From Streptacidiphilus fuscans (lineage in GTDB: Bacteria; Actinomycetota; Actinomycetes; Streptomycetales; Streptomycetaceae): DNA of 64,000 nucleotides. This document shows, one piece after another, positions 16,440-25,000 of this stretch (positions are counted from its first letter, which is position 1; the number at the start of each line of letters is the position of its first letter). The stretch covers positions 62,001 to 126,000 of the forward strand of contig NZ_JADPRT010000020.1 in assembly GCF_015690355.1 (NCBI RefSeq), given 5' to 3'. The notes below the pieces were generated by a model, which saw only the letters and a program-made list of their open reading frames with translations, did not search any database and was not told the DNA's origin. A program made the position numbers and the translations under genes.

Positions 16440-17003
16440 ATGAGCGCGGATCAGATCACGTACGTCGCCTTCCTCCGGGCGGTCAACGTCGGCGGCCGGA
16501 AGGTCGAGATGGCCCGGCTCCGGGCCGAGCTGGACGAGCTCGGCCTGGGGCCGTCGCGCACCTACATCGCCAGCGGGAACGCCTTCTTCGCCGCGCCGCG
16601 CACCAGCGGGGCGAAGCGGGCGGCGCTGCGCGCGCGGATCGAGGAGCGGTTGCAGGCGGCCTTCGGCTTCGAGATCCCGACCGCCCTCTACACCCTGGAC
16701 GAGGTCGAGGAAGCGTATGCCGCCGCGCCGTTCGCGGCGATGGGACCCGCCGCCTCCCACGAGCGGTACTCGATGCTCTTCACCACCGGCACCCTCGATC
16801 CGTCCGTCCTGCCGCAGGTCGGGGCGCGCGGCGAGTGGGAGGTGATCGGCCTCCACGGCGCGACGGCCTACCTCCACTACCGCGTCGTCGAAGGCCGCGC
16901 ACCGGGGAACCCGGTGCCTCGCCTGGAGAAGGCGTTCGGCGTCCAGGGCACCGGGCGGTTCCACCACACCGTCGAGAAGATCATCGCCGCCGCCCGGAAG
17001 TGA
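16440..17003 (+). CDS. DUF1697-family protein
   Basis: 187 aa, the usual length of DUF1697 proteins. The N-terminal YVAFLRAVNVGGRKVEMARL and TYIASGNAFF are the family hallmarks. The family is cytosolic, widespread in actinomycetes and without a proven function. A -10-like hexamer is exactly 6 nt upstream of the ATG, so the mRNA is probably leaderless. It converges with the ogt gene, sharing the hairpin 17006-17030. Confidence 0.85.
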   Translation: MSADQITYVAFLRAVNVGGRKVEMARLRAELDELGLGPSRTYIASGNAFFAAPRTSGAKRAALRARIEERLQAAFGFEIPTALYTLDEVEEAYAAAPFAAMGPAASHERYSMLFTTGTLDPSVLPQVGARGEWEVIGLHGATAYLHYRVVEGRAPGNPVPRLEKAFGVQGTGRFHHTVEKIIAAARK

Positions 17004-17005
17004 CC

Positions 17006-17030
17006 GCTAGGGCCTGTTGCAGGCCCTAGC
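17006..17030. terminator. Bidirectional hairpin terminator containing the ogt stop codon
   Basis: A perfect 11-bp stem (GCTAGGGCCTG/CAGGCCCTAGC) with a 3-nt loop, starting 2 nt after the DUF1697 stop. The minus-strand TAG stop of ogt (17026-17028) is inside the stem. It lacks a long U-tract, so termination efficiency is uncertain, but the symmetry and position fit a shared terminator. Confidence 0.7.
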
Positions 17031-17568
17031 TCGGTCCGTCCCAGTCGAGCGTGGGCGGCAGCACGCCCTCCAGCGTGAGCAGCCAGCGCTTCACGTCCAT
17101 GCCCAGCTCGCCGCCGAAGAAGCCGCCCAACCCGTCGGCCGCGACCACCCGGTGACAGGGCACCAGCAGGAACAGCGGGTTCGACCCCATGATCTGCCCC
17201 ACCGCCCGGGCGGCGAGGTGTGCCTCCAGCTCGTTCTCGAACGCGCCGCTGCGGGTGGCGAGCTCGCCGTAGGTGACCGTGCGCCCGTAGCCGACCGTGT
17301 GCTCCAGCGTCTGCAGCACCTGACGCTGGACCCCCTCCGTCCAGCTCCAGTCCAACGGGAGCGAGAGGGTCCGACGCTCCCCCGCGAAGTACTCCGCGAA
17401 CCGGGCGGCCACCGTCGTCGCCCGCTCGTCGTCCGCCGGGCACGGCTCACCGGGCAGCTCGTCGTGCCAGAACGACGTGCTGACGACACCGCGGTCGGTC
17501 ACCGCGACCTGTATCGGCCCGGTGGGCAGCGGCGACTGGACCGAGACCCAGCGGGCGTTCGTCTCCAT
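17026..17568 (-). CDS. ogt: Methylated-DNA--protein-cysteine methyltransferase
   Basis: 180 aa. The suicidal methyl-acceptor Cys is in PCHRVV, with the helix-turn-helix and Arg/Asn environment YGELATRSG upstream and GGFFGGELG downstream. It repairs O6-alkylguanine by irreversible self-alkylation. Start ATG 17568: a TAGAGT hexamer lies 7 nt upstream, fitting a leaderless transcript; a TTG at 17598 is less likely. The stop codon is embedded in the shared terminator hairpin. Confidence 0.9.
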   Translation of the reverse strand: METNARWVSVQSPLPTGPIQVAVTDRGVVSTSFWHDELPGEPCPADDERATTVAARFAEYFAGERRTLSLPLDWSWTEGVQRQVLQTLEHTVGYGRTVTYGELATRSGAFENELEAHLAARAVGQIMGSNPLFLLVPCHRVVAADGLGGFFGGELGMDVKRWLLTLEGVLPPTLDWDGPS

Positions 17569-17575
17569 GCGGACG

Positions 17576-17581
17576 ACTCTA
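17576..17581 (-). promoter_or_regulatory. -10 hexamer TAGAGT before ogt
   Basis: TANNNT hexamer 7 nt upstream of the ogt ATG on the minus strand; no ribosome binding site, so probably leaderless. Confidence 0.45.
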
Positions 17582-17647
17582 GCGAGGGGGTCCGACAATC
17601 CCGGCGGAGCAGGTTTCAGAGCCGGTTCCGGCTGCGACTCAGGCGAC

Positions 17648-18601
17648 TCAGGCAGGGTCCAGGGCCAGGGCCGCCGCGCCGATCAGGCCCGCGTCCGTGC
17701 CCAGTTCCGCCGCGCGGACCTGGAGGCCCTGGGTGAAGGGCAGCGCCGCGTAGGTCGTCAGGTGGTGACGCAGCGGCGCGAGCAGCAGCTCGCCGGCGCG
17801 GAGGACGCCGCCGCCGAGGACGGCCACGTCCAGCTCGACCAGTGTCGCGGTCGCCGCGATGCCCGCCGCCAGGGCCCGGGCGGCGCGGTCGAAGGCCGCG
17901 ACGGCGACCGGGTCGCCCGCACGGGCCGACTCCGCCACCGCCGCCGCGTCCACGGCACCGTCGGGGCCGCCAGGGCTGCGCCAGCCGTTGGCCAGCGCCC
18001 AGGAGGCGATCGCGGTGCCGCTGGCCACCCGCTCCAGGCAGCCGCGGGAGCCGCACGGGCAGGGCTCGCCCTCGAAGTCGACGGTGATGTGGCCCAGATG
18101 ACCCGCGTTGCCGGTCGGTCCCGGGTAGACCCTGCCGTCCAGGACCAGGCCCGCGCCGACGCCGGTCGAGACGACCAGGCAGATCGCGTTGGCGTAGCCG
18201 CGCGCGGCACCGCGCCAGTGCTCGGCGGCCGTCATGGCGACGGCGTCGCCGCCCAGGACCGTCGGCAGGCCGTCGACCTGCGGCAGTTCGCGGATCCGCG
18301 CGACGACGGGGAAGCCGCGCCAGGCCGGGATGTTGACCGGGCTGACCGTCCCGAGCCCGATGTCCACCGGCCCCGCGCTGCCGACGCCGACCGCGGTGAC
18401 CCCGGCCCACGGCTCGTGCTCCGCCAGCACCGCGACCACCTCGGCAACGGCCGCGAAGACCTCGTCCGGATCGGGGGCCTTGGCCTTGGTCGGACGCTCG
18501 ATCCGGTGCAGGAGGACGCCGTCCGGGTCCACCAGGCCACCGGCGATCTTGGTGCCGCCGATGTCGATCGCCGCGACGCAGGGCGCAGGGGAAGTGCTCA
18601 T
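17648..18601 (-). CDS. ROK-family sugar kinase (glucokinase-like)
   Basis: 317 aa. N-terminal phosphate-binding AIDIGGTKIAGGLVD, substrate loop, and the ROK zinc motif GHLGHITVDFEGEPCPCGSRG-C-LE. No DNA-binding domain precedes it, so it is an enzyme rather than a ROK repressor. It likely phosphorylates glucose or an amino sugar in the cytosol. ATG 18601 chosen; a further in-frame start is available at 18640 and no strong ribosome binding site distinguishes them. A small hairpin at 17620-17633 follows the gene. There is no sugar operon around it. Confidence 0.82.
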   Translation of the reverse strand: MSTSPAPCVAAIDIGGTKIAGGLVDPDGVLLHRIERPTKAKAPDPDEVFAAVAEVVAVLAEHEPWAGVTAVGVGSAGPVDIGLGTVSPVNIPAWRGFPVVARIRELPQVDGLPTVLGGDAVAMTAAEHWRGAARGYANAICLVVSTGVGAGLVLDGRVYPGPTGNAGHLGHITVDFEGEPCPCGSRGCLERVASGTAIASWALANGWRSPGGPDGAVDAAAVAESARAGDPVAVAAFDRAARALAAGIAATATLVELDVAVLGGGVLRAGELLLAPLRHHLTTYAALPFTQGLQVRAAELGTDAGLIGAAALALDPA

Positions 18602-18670
18602 GGTCAGCGAGTCTGCTGGCCTGCGCCGCATGATGTCCACCCGGGACCCCCTTCGGCCTCAGGCTCAGCC

Positions 18671-19483
18671 TCAGGCGAGCCGGCCCACGTAGCGGATGCC
18701 GTTGGCGCGGATCGTGCCGGCGTCGATGGCCGCCTGCTCCTGCTCGACGGTCACGCCCTCCAGCGCCAGGTGGAAGTAGGGGTCGAACTCCAGCAGCTCG
18801 GTCTCGAAGGGTGACGCCTCCAGCGCGTGGAGCAGCGCCTTCCCGGTGAGCAGTCCGGCGTCGTCCGCCCAGCCCTCGATGTACGAGGACCAGTCGCCGC
18901 CCGCCTCCTGCCAGCCGTCACGATGCCGGGCCAGCCAGTAGCCCCGCTTCGGTTCCTCGTCCTCGGAGGCCGCCTGCGGCCCGAGCCGCTCGAAGCTCCA
19001 GCGCGCGGTCGCCTCGTCGAACCGCTCCCGCGCCCACTCGCGCACGACCAGCCGCCCGCCGGGCTGCATCAGTTCGGCGACGCGCGCCAGCAACGCGTCG
19101 ATGTCGTCGACGTGGTGGAGGGACAGGCAGGCGACGACGGCCTGGACGGGAACGTCACCGACCCCCGGCTGCCAGTCCTCGAAGCGGACCTGACGGTACG
19201 ACGGGCCGTCAGGCGCGCTCGGGTCGACGCCGACGGTGTGGTGCCCCTTGGCGTGCAGCAGCGGAACGAACCCGCCGAGCGGACCGCACCCGATCTCCAC
19301 CACGGCACCCGGCCCCGGCGGGATCTGCTCCTTCACGAACGGCCACAACGCGTCGATCCGCTCCCGGTCCCCCGGCAGCACCGGACGCGGCCCGTCGTGG
19401 TGGTGGCGGTGGTCGTGGCCGGTCCCGTGCTGGTGACCGTGCTCGCCGTGACCGTGCCCGTGCTCGCCGTGCTCGTGCGCCAT
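18671..19483 (-). CDS. SAM-dependent methyltransferase with His-rich N terminus
   Basis: 270 aa. Residues 1-30 contain 13 histidines alternating with Gly, Glu and Asp, a composition typical of Ni/Zn-binding tails. A class I Rossmann methyltransferase follows: motif I VVEIGCGPLGGFVPLL (about residues 62-77), acidic VGVDPS, motif IV VVACLSLHHVDDID, then LMQPGGRLVVREW. The closest group is the Methyltransf_11/25 type acting on small molecules; substrate unknown. The ATG follows GGAAGG. The histidine region is rich in GC-skewed repeats, so length variation between strains is likely. Confidence 0.75.
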   Translation of the reverse strand: MAHEHGEHGHGHGEHGHQHGTGHDHRHHHDGPRPVLPGDRERIDALWPFVKEQIPPGPGAVVEIGCGPLGGFVPLLHAKGHHTVGVDPSAPDGPSYRQVRFEDWQPGVGDVPVQAVVACLSLHHVDDIDALLARVAELMQPGGRLVVREWARERFDEATARWSFERLGPQAASEDEEPKRGYWLARHRDGWQEAGGDWSSYIEGWADDAGLLTGKALLHALEASPFETELLEFDPYFHLALEGVTVEQEQAAIDAGTIRANGIRYVGRLA

Positions 19484-19709
19484 CCGCCACGCCTTCCGTC
19501 TCGCGTCCGCTTCGGTCGTTCGTCCGTGCGCGCTCAGCTTGCCACGCGGGCCGCGTGGCGGGACACCGCCGACACTGCCGACACCGAATCATCGGAAGGA
19601 ACCGTTCCGGCCAGATCGGGGTTGGATGGCGGTTGAGGGAGTGTCGGCCACCGGCCGAGCGCGCCGCTGGTGCGTGTCAACGCCCCTCGCTCCGGAAGGA
19701 CTTCAGCTC

Positions 19710-20408
19710 ATGCGCTTTGCCGTCCTGGGTACCGGCATCGTCGGTCGCACGCTTGCCGGAAGACTGTCCTCGCTCGGCCACGAGGTCGTGATCGGCACCC
19801 GCGACCCGGAGGCGACGCTCGCCCGTCAGGACAAGGACCGGGCCGGGAACCCACCGATCTCCGCGTGGCTCTCGGAGCATCCGCAGGTCCGGCTCCTCCC
19901 CTACGCCGAGGTGGGCGCCTTCGCCGACCACGTCGTCAACGCGACCTCCGGCGACGGCACCCTGCCCGCGCTGGAGGCCGTCGGCGCGGCCCACCTGGTC
20001 GGGAAGATCATCATCGATGTCGCCAACCCGCTCGACTTCTCCCAGGGCTTCCCGCCCGCGCTCGACCCGGTCAACACCGACAGCCTGGCCGAGCAGATCC
20101 AGCGGGCGTTCCCCGAGGCCCGCGTCGTCAAGACGCTCAACACCATGAACACGCTGGTCATGGTCGAGCCGACGCGCGTTCCCGGTCCGCACTCGGTCTT
20201 CGTCTCCGGCGACGACGCCGAGGCCAAGAAGACGGTGACCGCGCTGCTGGAGTCCATCGGCTGGCCCGCGGACGAGATCTACGACCTGGGCGACGTCACC
20301 ACCGCCCGCGGCTCGGAGATGACGTTCGCGCTCTGGGTCCGGCTGTACGGGGCCTTCGGGGACGGGGACTTCAACTTCCACATCCAGCGGGCGCCTCGCT
20401 CCGCCTGA
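19710..20408 (+). CDS. NADPH-dependent F420 reductase-type oxidoreductase
   Basis: 232 aa. N-terminal Rossmann fold MRFAVLGTGIVGRTLAGRL with NADP-binding GTRDPEATLAR, then IIIDVANPLDFSQGFPP and VVKTLNTMNTLVMVEP, motifs of the F420_oxidored family. Many actinomycete members are not proven to use F420, so the substrate is left open. ATG follows GGAAGGA. The gene converges with padR with one base between stop codons. Confidence 0.75.
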   Translation: MRFAVLGTGIVGRTLAGRLSSLGHEVVIGTRDPEATLARQDKDRAGNPPISAWLSEHPQVRLLPYAEVGAFADHVVNATSGDGTLPALEAVGAAHLVGKIIIDVANPLDFSQGFPPALDPVNTDSLAEQIQRAFPEARVVKTLNTMNTLVMVEPTRVPGPHSVFVSGDDAEAKKTVTALLESIGWPADEIYDLGDVTTARGSEMTFALWVRLYGAFGDGDFNFHIQRAPRSA

Positions 20409-20409
20409 C

Positions 20410-20976
20410 CTACTGCTTGCCGTCGGCTTCCCCGGCGTCGCCCAGTTCGGAGACGACGGCGTCGACCTTGGTCAGCCACTCGGTCCAGAACCGCTCCATC
20501 TCGATCCCGGCGGTCAGGACCAGGTGCTGCAGCGTGGCCTCGGCGGTCTGCCGGGCCTGGTCGTCGGGGAAGTCGCGGGTCTCCATGATCCGGTAGGCGT
20601 CCAGTTGCGCCGCGTGGACCGCGAGGTGGCGTCTGACCTCCGCGCCGACGTCCCCCACGCCGACCATCGCCGCCGCGCGCAGCCGCAGCGCCAGCGGGTC
20701 GCGCAGCGGGCGCGGGTCGTCGCTGCGGGAGACCCATGCGGCGAGCTCCTCCCGGCCGTCGGGCAGGACCTCGTACTCCTTGCGGCGGCCCTGCGCCGGC
20801 GGTCCTGGAATGGCGCGGATCAGCCCGGCGTCCTCCAGCTTGCCGAGCTCGCGGTAGATCTGCTGGTGGGTGGCGGCCCAGAAGAAGCCGATCGACTTGT
20901 CGAAGCGCCGCGTCAGCTCCAACCCGGAGGACGGCTTCTCCAGCAGGGCGGTGAGGATGGCGTGCGGCAGCGACAT
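20410..20976 (-). CDS. PadR-family transcriptional regulator
   Basis: 188 aa. The N-terminal winged helix carries HAILTALLEKPSSGLELTRRF, ATHQQIYRELGKLEDAGLI and the wing RRKEYEVLPDG. The C-terminal helical Vir_act_alpha_C dimerisation domain runs from about residue 95. TAGGCT lies 7 nt before the ATG, so a leaderless, possibly autoregulated transcript is likely. Target unknown; the convergent F420-type reductase is the nearest candidate only by position. Confidence 0.85.
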   Translation of the reverse strand: MSLPHAILTALLEKPSSGLELTRRFDKSIGFFWAATHQQIYRELGKLEDAGLIRAIPGPPAQGRRKEYEVLPDGREELAAWVSRSDDPRPLRDPLALRLRAAAMVGVGDVGAEVRRHLAVHAAQLDAYRIMETRDFPDDQARQTAEATLQHLVLTAGIEMERFWTEWLTKVDAVVSELGDAGEADGKQ

Positions 20977-20983
20977 GGCCCAG

Positions 20984-20989
20984 AGCCTA
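20984..20989 (-). promoter_or_regulatory. -10 hexamer TAGGCT before padR
   Basis: TANNNT hexamer 7 nt upstream of the ATG, no Shine-Dalgarno; probable leaderless transcript. Confidence 0.45.
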
Positions 20990-21026
20990 GTGCCGCACGC
21001 CTCCCCTCACCCGGTGCCCGGCTGCG

Positions 21027-22895
21027 TCAGCCGATCGCCCGCTGCCGGCACGCGGTGCCCACGGCGGTCATGGTCAGCGTCTGCTGCGCCGCGGTGCGGT
21101 TGCCACCGACGGAGTTGCCGGTGGTGTTGGTCCAGTACCGGGCCGGGGTGGTCTCGGCGAGCCCGCCGCCACCGCCGGTTCCGCTGCCGGAGAGGCCGAG
21201 GACCAGTCCGCTGTAGCGGTTGACCAGCCGGTACGCGCCGCTCCGACCGGAGACGGGGATGACGAACCACTGCTGGCCGACCGTCGGACCGCTCTTCGCC
21301 TCGGCCGTGACCGTCGGACGCGTGCCCCAGGCGCGGCTACTGGTCCTGCCCGAGTTCACGCCGAGCAGCTGACCCGTGGCGGCGTCGGTGATCCGGTAGG
21401 AGCCGTCGCCGTTGCTCGCGAACGACCAGTCCGCGAGCGCGGAGCCGGTGGTGGCGGCCGTCGAGGTGGTGGCGCTGCCGCCCGCGACCTGGGTCAGCAC
21501 CCGACCGTCACCGTTGGCGATGGTGTACGTCTTGGTCGGGTCGAACGGCGAGACGGCCGGGGCCGAGGAGTCCACGGTCTCGTTGGCGTACTCGCCGTCC
21601 GAGCTGTGGCAGGCGATGGCGCAGTAGGAGCGGAACGACTTGCCGATGATCGTGGAGCTGGTCAGGTTGGCGCTGTCCAGGAACCATCGGTACCAGGAGC
21701 CGGAGGTGTAGGTGCCGGAGTCGCCGATCAGGTACCACTTCTGGGTGGCGAGGTTGTCCGTGGCGTAGTACTGCTGCGGCTCGGTGCCGGACTGCTGCTG
21801 TGTCTCGGGCTCGCCGATGTAGAGGCCGAGGTAGGCGTCGTAGGCGATGTTCATCACGACCAGCTTCGACTTGGCCGGCAGCAGTCCGGCCGCGATCTGC
21901 TGGTCCACGGTCCCCGGGTTGGCGGGGTTGTAGTCGTTGGCCACCGGCGTCCAGCCGTTGGGGTTGGAGGCGTCCACCGGGACCATGTTGCTCTCCAGGC
22001 CGCCCACTCCGGGCTGGGACCAGGAGCCGTCGTACCACTTGCTCCAGGAGCCGGTGGCCATCTTCGCCGAGATCGGCGCGCGGGCGACGTGTGCCAGGTC
22101 GCCGGTGCTACCGGGGGTGCCGGCCTTGGGGACGATCCGGGAGCCGTAGTAGACGTAGAAGTAGCCCGAGGCGGTGTCCACGAACAGCCGCGGGTCACCG
22201 TCGCCGTAGTCGAAGGTGCCGTTGGGGAAGGCGCTGGTGTCGCCGCGTTGAGTGCTGTAGGGGGAGGTGATCGCGTGGCCCTTGATGGTCCACGTCTTGC
22301 CCTGGTTGGTCGAGACGGCGTAGTCGATGGCGTCGTAGTGGGAGAAGGAGTTGGCGCCGAAGGGCTCGGGGGTGAACTCGTTGTGGACCAGCCCGTACCA
22401 GTTGCCGGTGTCCGGGTCGACCCAGACGCCCAGCAGGTCGCAGTAGTTGCGCTGGGCGTAGCCGGAACCGGCGGGCGCGTAGGTGGACGTCAGACCGGTC
22501 GGGCTGTTGTTGCAGCGCCAGGTGGTGTCGGCGTTGCTGTCCTGGGAGTTGGCGGGGTTGACCGCGTTGTCGAGCTGCTTGTCGGCGGTCGCGGTGCTGA
22601 AGTCGGTGCCGTTGTAGAAGCTCCACTGCCGGGGGTCGGTCGCGCCGTAGAGCGAGTCGGACTCCTGGAAGTAGAAGGCCCCGTTCTTGTCGATGTACGG
22701 GGACGCCGGGGTGTCGTCGGCGTAGTTGTACGCCCCGGTCGAACCGATGGTGATGGTGTACGTCGCGGCGGACGGGTCGTGGGACGAGCCGTGCGCGGAC
22801 GCGTCGGCGGCGCCGGCGACGTTGACGCCGACCAGGGCCAGGGCGAGGGCCGCGAGGGCGGCCGGAACCCTTGACGTGCGAGCGGAGCGGAACAA
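21027..22895 (-). CDS. Secreted protein with C-terminal ricin-type lectin domain
   Basis: 622 aa. TTG start supported by AGGAG six bases upstream. Signal peptide residues 1-34 (ending ADASA). The N-terminal about 430 residues have repeated beta-propeller-like strands (GDGDPRLFVDTASGYFYVYYG, GLVHNEFTPEPFG, KLVVMNIAYDAYLGLYIG) and paired cysteines, as in secreted five-bladed-propeller glycosidases, but I cannot assign a family. The last about 180 residues read as a beta-trefoil carbohydrate-binding domain (QQWFVIPVSG, YRLVNRYSGLVLGL). Last gene of the sugar ABC operon, 18 bp after the 691-aa gene, so it probably acts on the polymer whose product the importer takes up. Confidence 0.65.
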   Translation of the reverse strand: MFRSARTSRVPAALAALALALVGVNVAGAADASAHGSSHDPSAATYTITIGSTGAYNYADDTPASPYIDKNGAFYFQESDSLYGATDPRQWSFYNGTDFSTATADKQLDNAVNPANSQDSNADTTWRCNNSPTGLTSTYAPAGSGYAQRNYCDLLGVWVDPDTGNWYGLVHNEFTPEPFGANSFSHYDAIDYAVSTNQGKTWTIKGHAITSPYSTQRGDTSAFPNGTFDYGDGDPRLFVDTASGYFYVYYGSRIVPKAGTPGSTGDLAHVARAPISAKMATGSWSKWYDGSWSQPGVGGLESNMVPVDASNPNGWTPVANDYNPANPGTVDQQIAAGLLPAKSKLVVMNIAYDAYLGLYIGEPETQQQSGTEPQQYYATDNLATQKWYLIGDSGTYTSGSWYRWFLDSANLTSSTIIGKSFRSYCAIACHSSDGEYANETVDSSAPAVSPFDPTKTYTIANGDGRVLTQVAGGSATTSTAATTGSALADWSFASNGDGSYRITDAATGQLLGVNSGRTSSRAWGTRPTVTAEAKSGPTVGQQWFVIPVSGRSGAYRLVNRYSGLVLGLSGSGTGGGGGLAETTPARYWTNTTGNSVGGNRTAAQQTLTMTAVGTACRQRAIG

Positions 22896-22913
22896 GGGGG
22901 ACTCCTGTCTCGA

Positions 22914-24989
22914 CTACTCGGTGGGGGCTGCCGCTTCGAGGACCAGCCACGCGCGGTGCGGGAGTTCCTCGGCGGCCCGCGGACCCTGCGGGTCCACGGT
23001 GATCGGGGTGGGCCGCGGCTCCGCGAGCGGGAGCAGCAGCGTGGCGTCGACGTGCTGGGCGCCGTTCCGGGGCCAGTCGACGACCGGGCGAGCCGGGTCG
23101 GCGCTGCCGTTGGCGATCGCCAACCGCAGTACGCCGTCGGCCGCGCGGATGTGATAGGGCATCAGGTAGGGTCCGCCGCTGACCAGCGGCAGCCGTGGCG
23201 CGTCACCCTCCAGGAAGCGGACCGCGCCGTGGACCAGGCGCTGCCCGGCGTCGTCGTACGGCAGCAGCGTGGCGTCGGTCGCCGCCAGGACGACGACGCG
23301 TCCGCCGAGGCTGTTGCGGAACGCCGTACGGCCCGCGCCCCACGGCTGTCCGTCCGGAGTGCGGATCTGCGTCCAGACGTCAGCATCCGGCAGCTGGCCC
23401 AACCGGGCCAGTGCGGGTTGCATGTTGACGCTGAGCACCTCGCCTCCGGGCAAGTGCTCCTCCGCATACGGCCCCGCGCCCTCCAGGTCCGACTCGCGGT
23501 CCACAAGCGCGACCGCCTCAAGGCCCAGCAGCGGGCCGAAGCCGCGCCGCACCAGCGCCTCCGCCGCGACGCCGTCGAGCAGCAGGCCGCCGCGGAGCAG
23601 CCTGCTGACCTCCGCGTCGTCGAGGGCCTCGACGAGCTGCCCGAAGACCGCCTGCACGGGCGCATCGGCGGCAGCGGTGACCGGGACGCCGTAGCGGAGC
23701 AGCAGGTCTGCGGCCGGGGCGGGGTCGACGGCGAGCGCGTCCAGGGCCGTGGCCGGATCGGCCGCCTGGCGGGCGTCCAGCCGGACGTGCGCGGCGGCGT
23801 CCTGCCGGAACGGGATGCCGACGCCGAGCCGGGGCTGGCCGCGGTCGTAGCGCTCGGCCAGCCAGTCCAGCCCGGGACGCGAGCGGCGCAGCAGGTCGGT
23901 GACGCGGGGGAAACGGTCCGCGCGGCGGCCGTGCATCGGATGGACGTTGAGCAACACCGCGTCCGATCCGGCCAGTTGGGTGGCGGCCAGCTCGGACCAG
24001 GTCTGCGTGTCGGACTTGGACCAGGCGGTGTGCGGCCAGTTCTCGATCTCCGGCGCGCTCTCGACGAAGTCCGGGCGCAGCGACCGCTGCAGCTCCAGCG
24101 ACCAGAGCTGACGGCTCAACTCCCGTCCGGGGGCGTCGGAGTAGGGCGCGAAGTGCGGACGGTGCGCGGCCCGGCCGGTGCCGCTCGCCAGCGCGTCGAA
24201 GAGCGCCCGCCAGTCGCGTCCCTCGACCGAGGCGACGTCCAGGCCGGAGCTCATCAAGCCCAACCGCGCCTGTCCGCCGGAGCGTTGGGCGACCTCCGTC
24301 GCCACCGCCCGCGCGACCTCCAGCTGGGCTTCGCGCCAGACCTGTTGCAGCAGCGCCCGCCACGGATGCGGCTCCCCCGGCGCGGTGACGGCCGCGACCA
24401 GCTCCTCCCGGCCGACGGCCACGCCCGCACGCTCGGCGAACCGCTCCAGCATCAGCGGCTCGAAGCCGCCGCCCCAGCGCAGCGGCGCGTGGTTGTGGTA
24501 GCGGAAGTCGTCCTCCAACCACAGCACCCGGAAGCCGAGTTCGGCGAAGCGGCCGTAGTGTCCGACGATCCACTCCCGCCAGCGCGGGCAGGCGAACGAG
24601 GCCTGGGCGGTGGCGGCCTCGCCGTCGGGCGAGACCATGGGAGCGAACCCCAGGCGGTCCAGCCGCCCGCCGCGTCCCCGGTCGGCATGCCCCACGGTCA
24701 CCCAGGGGTTGAGGCTGACGCTCAGCCCCGCGTCGGCGAGGACCTCCCGGGCCAGCCGGGTCGCGGTCAGCCAGGACTGCTCCTCCGGTCCGGTGAGATG
24801 GCCGGGGAACGCCTCCTCGGCGGCGGTCAGCAGCACCACCTCCTCGACGCCCGTCTCCGCGCAGACCTTGGCCAGCGCGGTCGCGTCCGCCGTGACCACG
24901 GCGGGGTCGGCGTCGGCGTGGATCTGGAACCGCAGGTGGTAGCGCGCCGAACGACGCGTCGGGTATCGCGCCGGGTCTTGCGCGGGCAT
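22914..24989 (-). CDS. Unrecognised 691-aa cytosolic protein, possible glycoside hydrolase
   Basis: 691 aa, no signal peptide. The N-terminal half reads like a TIM barrel (YHLRFQIHADADPAVV, VEEVVLLTAAEEAFPG, SLNPWVTVGHADRG, FRVLWLEDDFRYHNH). The WLEDDFR block would offer carboxylates at the end of a strand, as in retaining glycosidases. The middle part resembles an alpha/beta domain like the beta-galactosidase trimerisation fold, and the C terminus a beta-sandwich (LPLVSGGPYLMPYHIR, VVDWPRNGAQHVDATLLLPL). These fold guesses are mine; I do not recognise a named family. It follows the MalG-type permease by 11 bp, with GGGGAAG before the ATG, so it likely processes the imported saccharide. Confidence 0.6.
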   Translation of the reverse strand: MPAQDPARYPTRRSARYHLRFQIHADADPAVVTADATALAKVCAETGVEEVVLLTAAEEAFPGHLTGPEEQSWLTATRLAREVLADAGLSVSLNPWVTVGHADRGRGGRLDRLGFAPMVSPDGEAATAQASFACPRWREWIVGHYGRFAELGFRVLWLEDDFRYHNHAPLRWGGGFEPLMLERFAERAGVAVGREELVAAVTAPGEPHPWRALLQQVWREAQLEVARAVATEVAQRSGGQARLGLMSSGLDVASVEGRDWRALFDALASGTGRAAHRPHFAPYSDAPGRELSRQLWSLELQRSLRPDFVESAPEIENWPHTAWSKSDTQTWSELAATQLAGSDAVLLNVHPMHGRRADRFPRVTDLLRRSRPGLDWLAERYDRGQPRLGVGIPFRQDAAAHVRLDARQAADPATALDALAVDPAPAADLLLRYGVPVTAAADAPVQAVFGQLVEALDDAEVSRLLRGGLLLDGVAAEALVRRGFGPLLGLEAVALVDRESDLEGAGPYAEEHLPGGEVLSVNMQPALARLGQLPDADVWTQIRTPDGQPWGAGRTAFRNSLGGRVVVLAATDATLLPYDDAGQRLVHGAVRFLEGDAPRLPLVSGGPYLMPYHIRAADGVLRLAIANGSADPARPVVDWPRNGAQHVDATLLLPLAEPRPTPITVDPQGPRAAEELPHRAWLVLEAAAPTE

Positions 24990-25000
24990 GCCGCTTCCCC

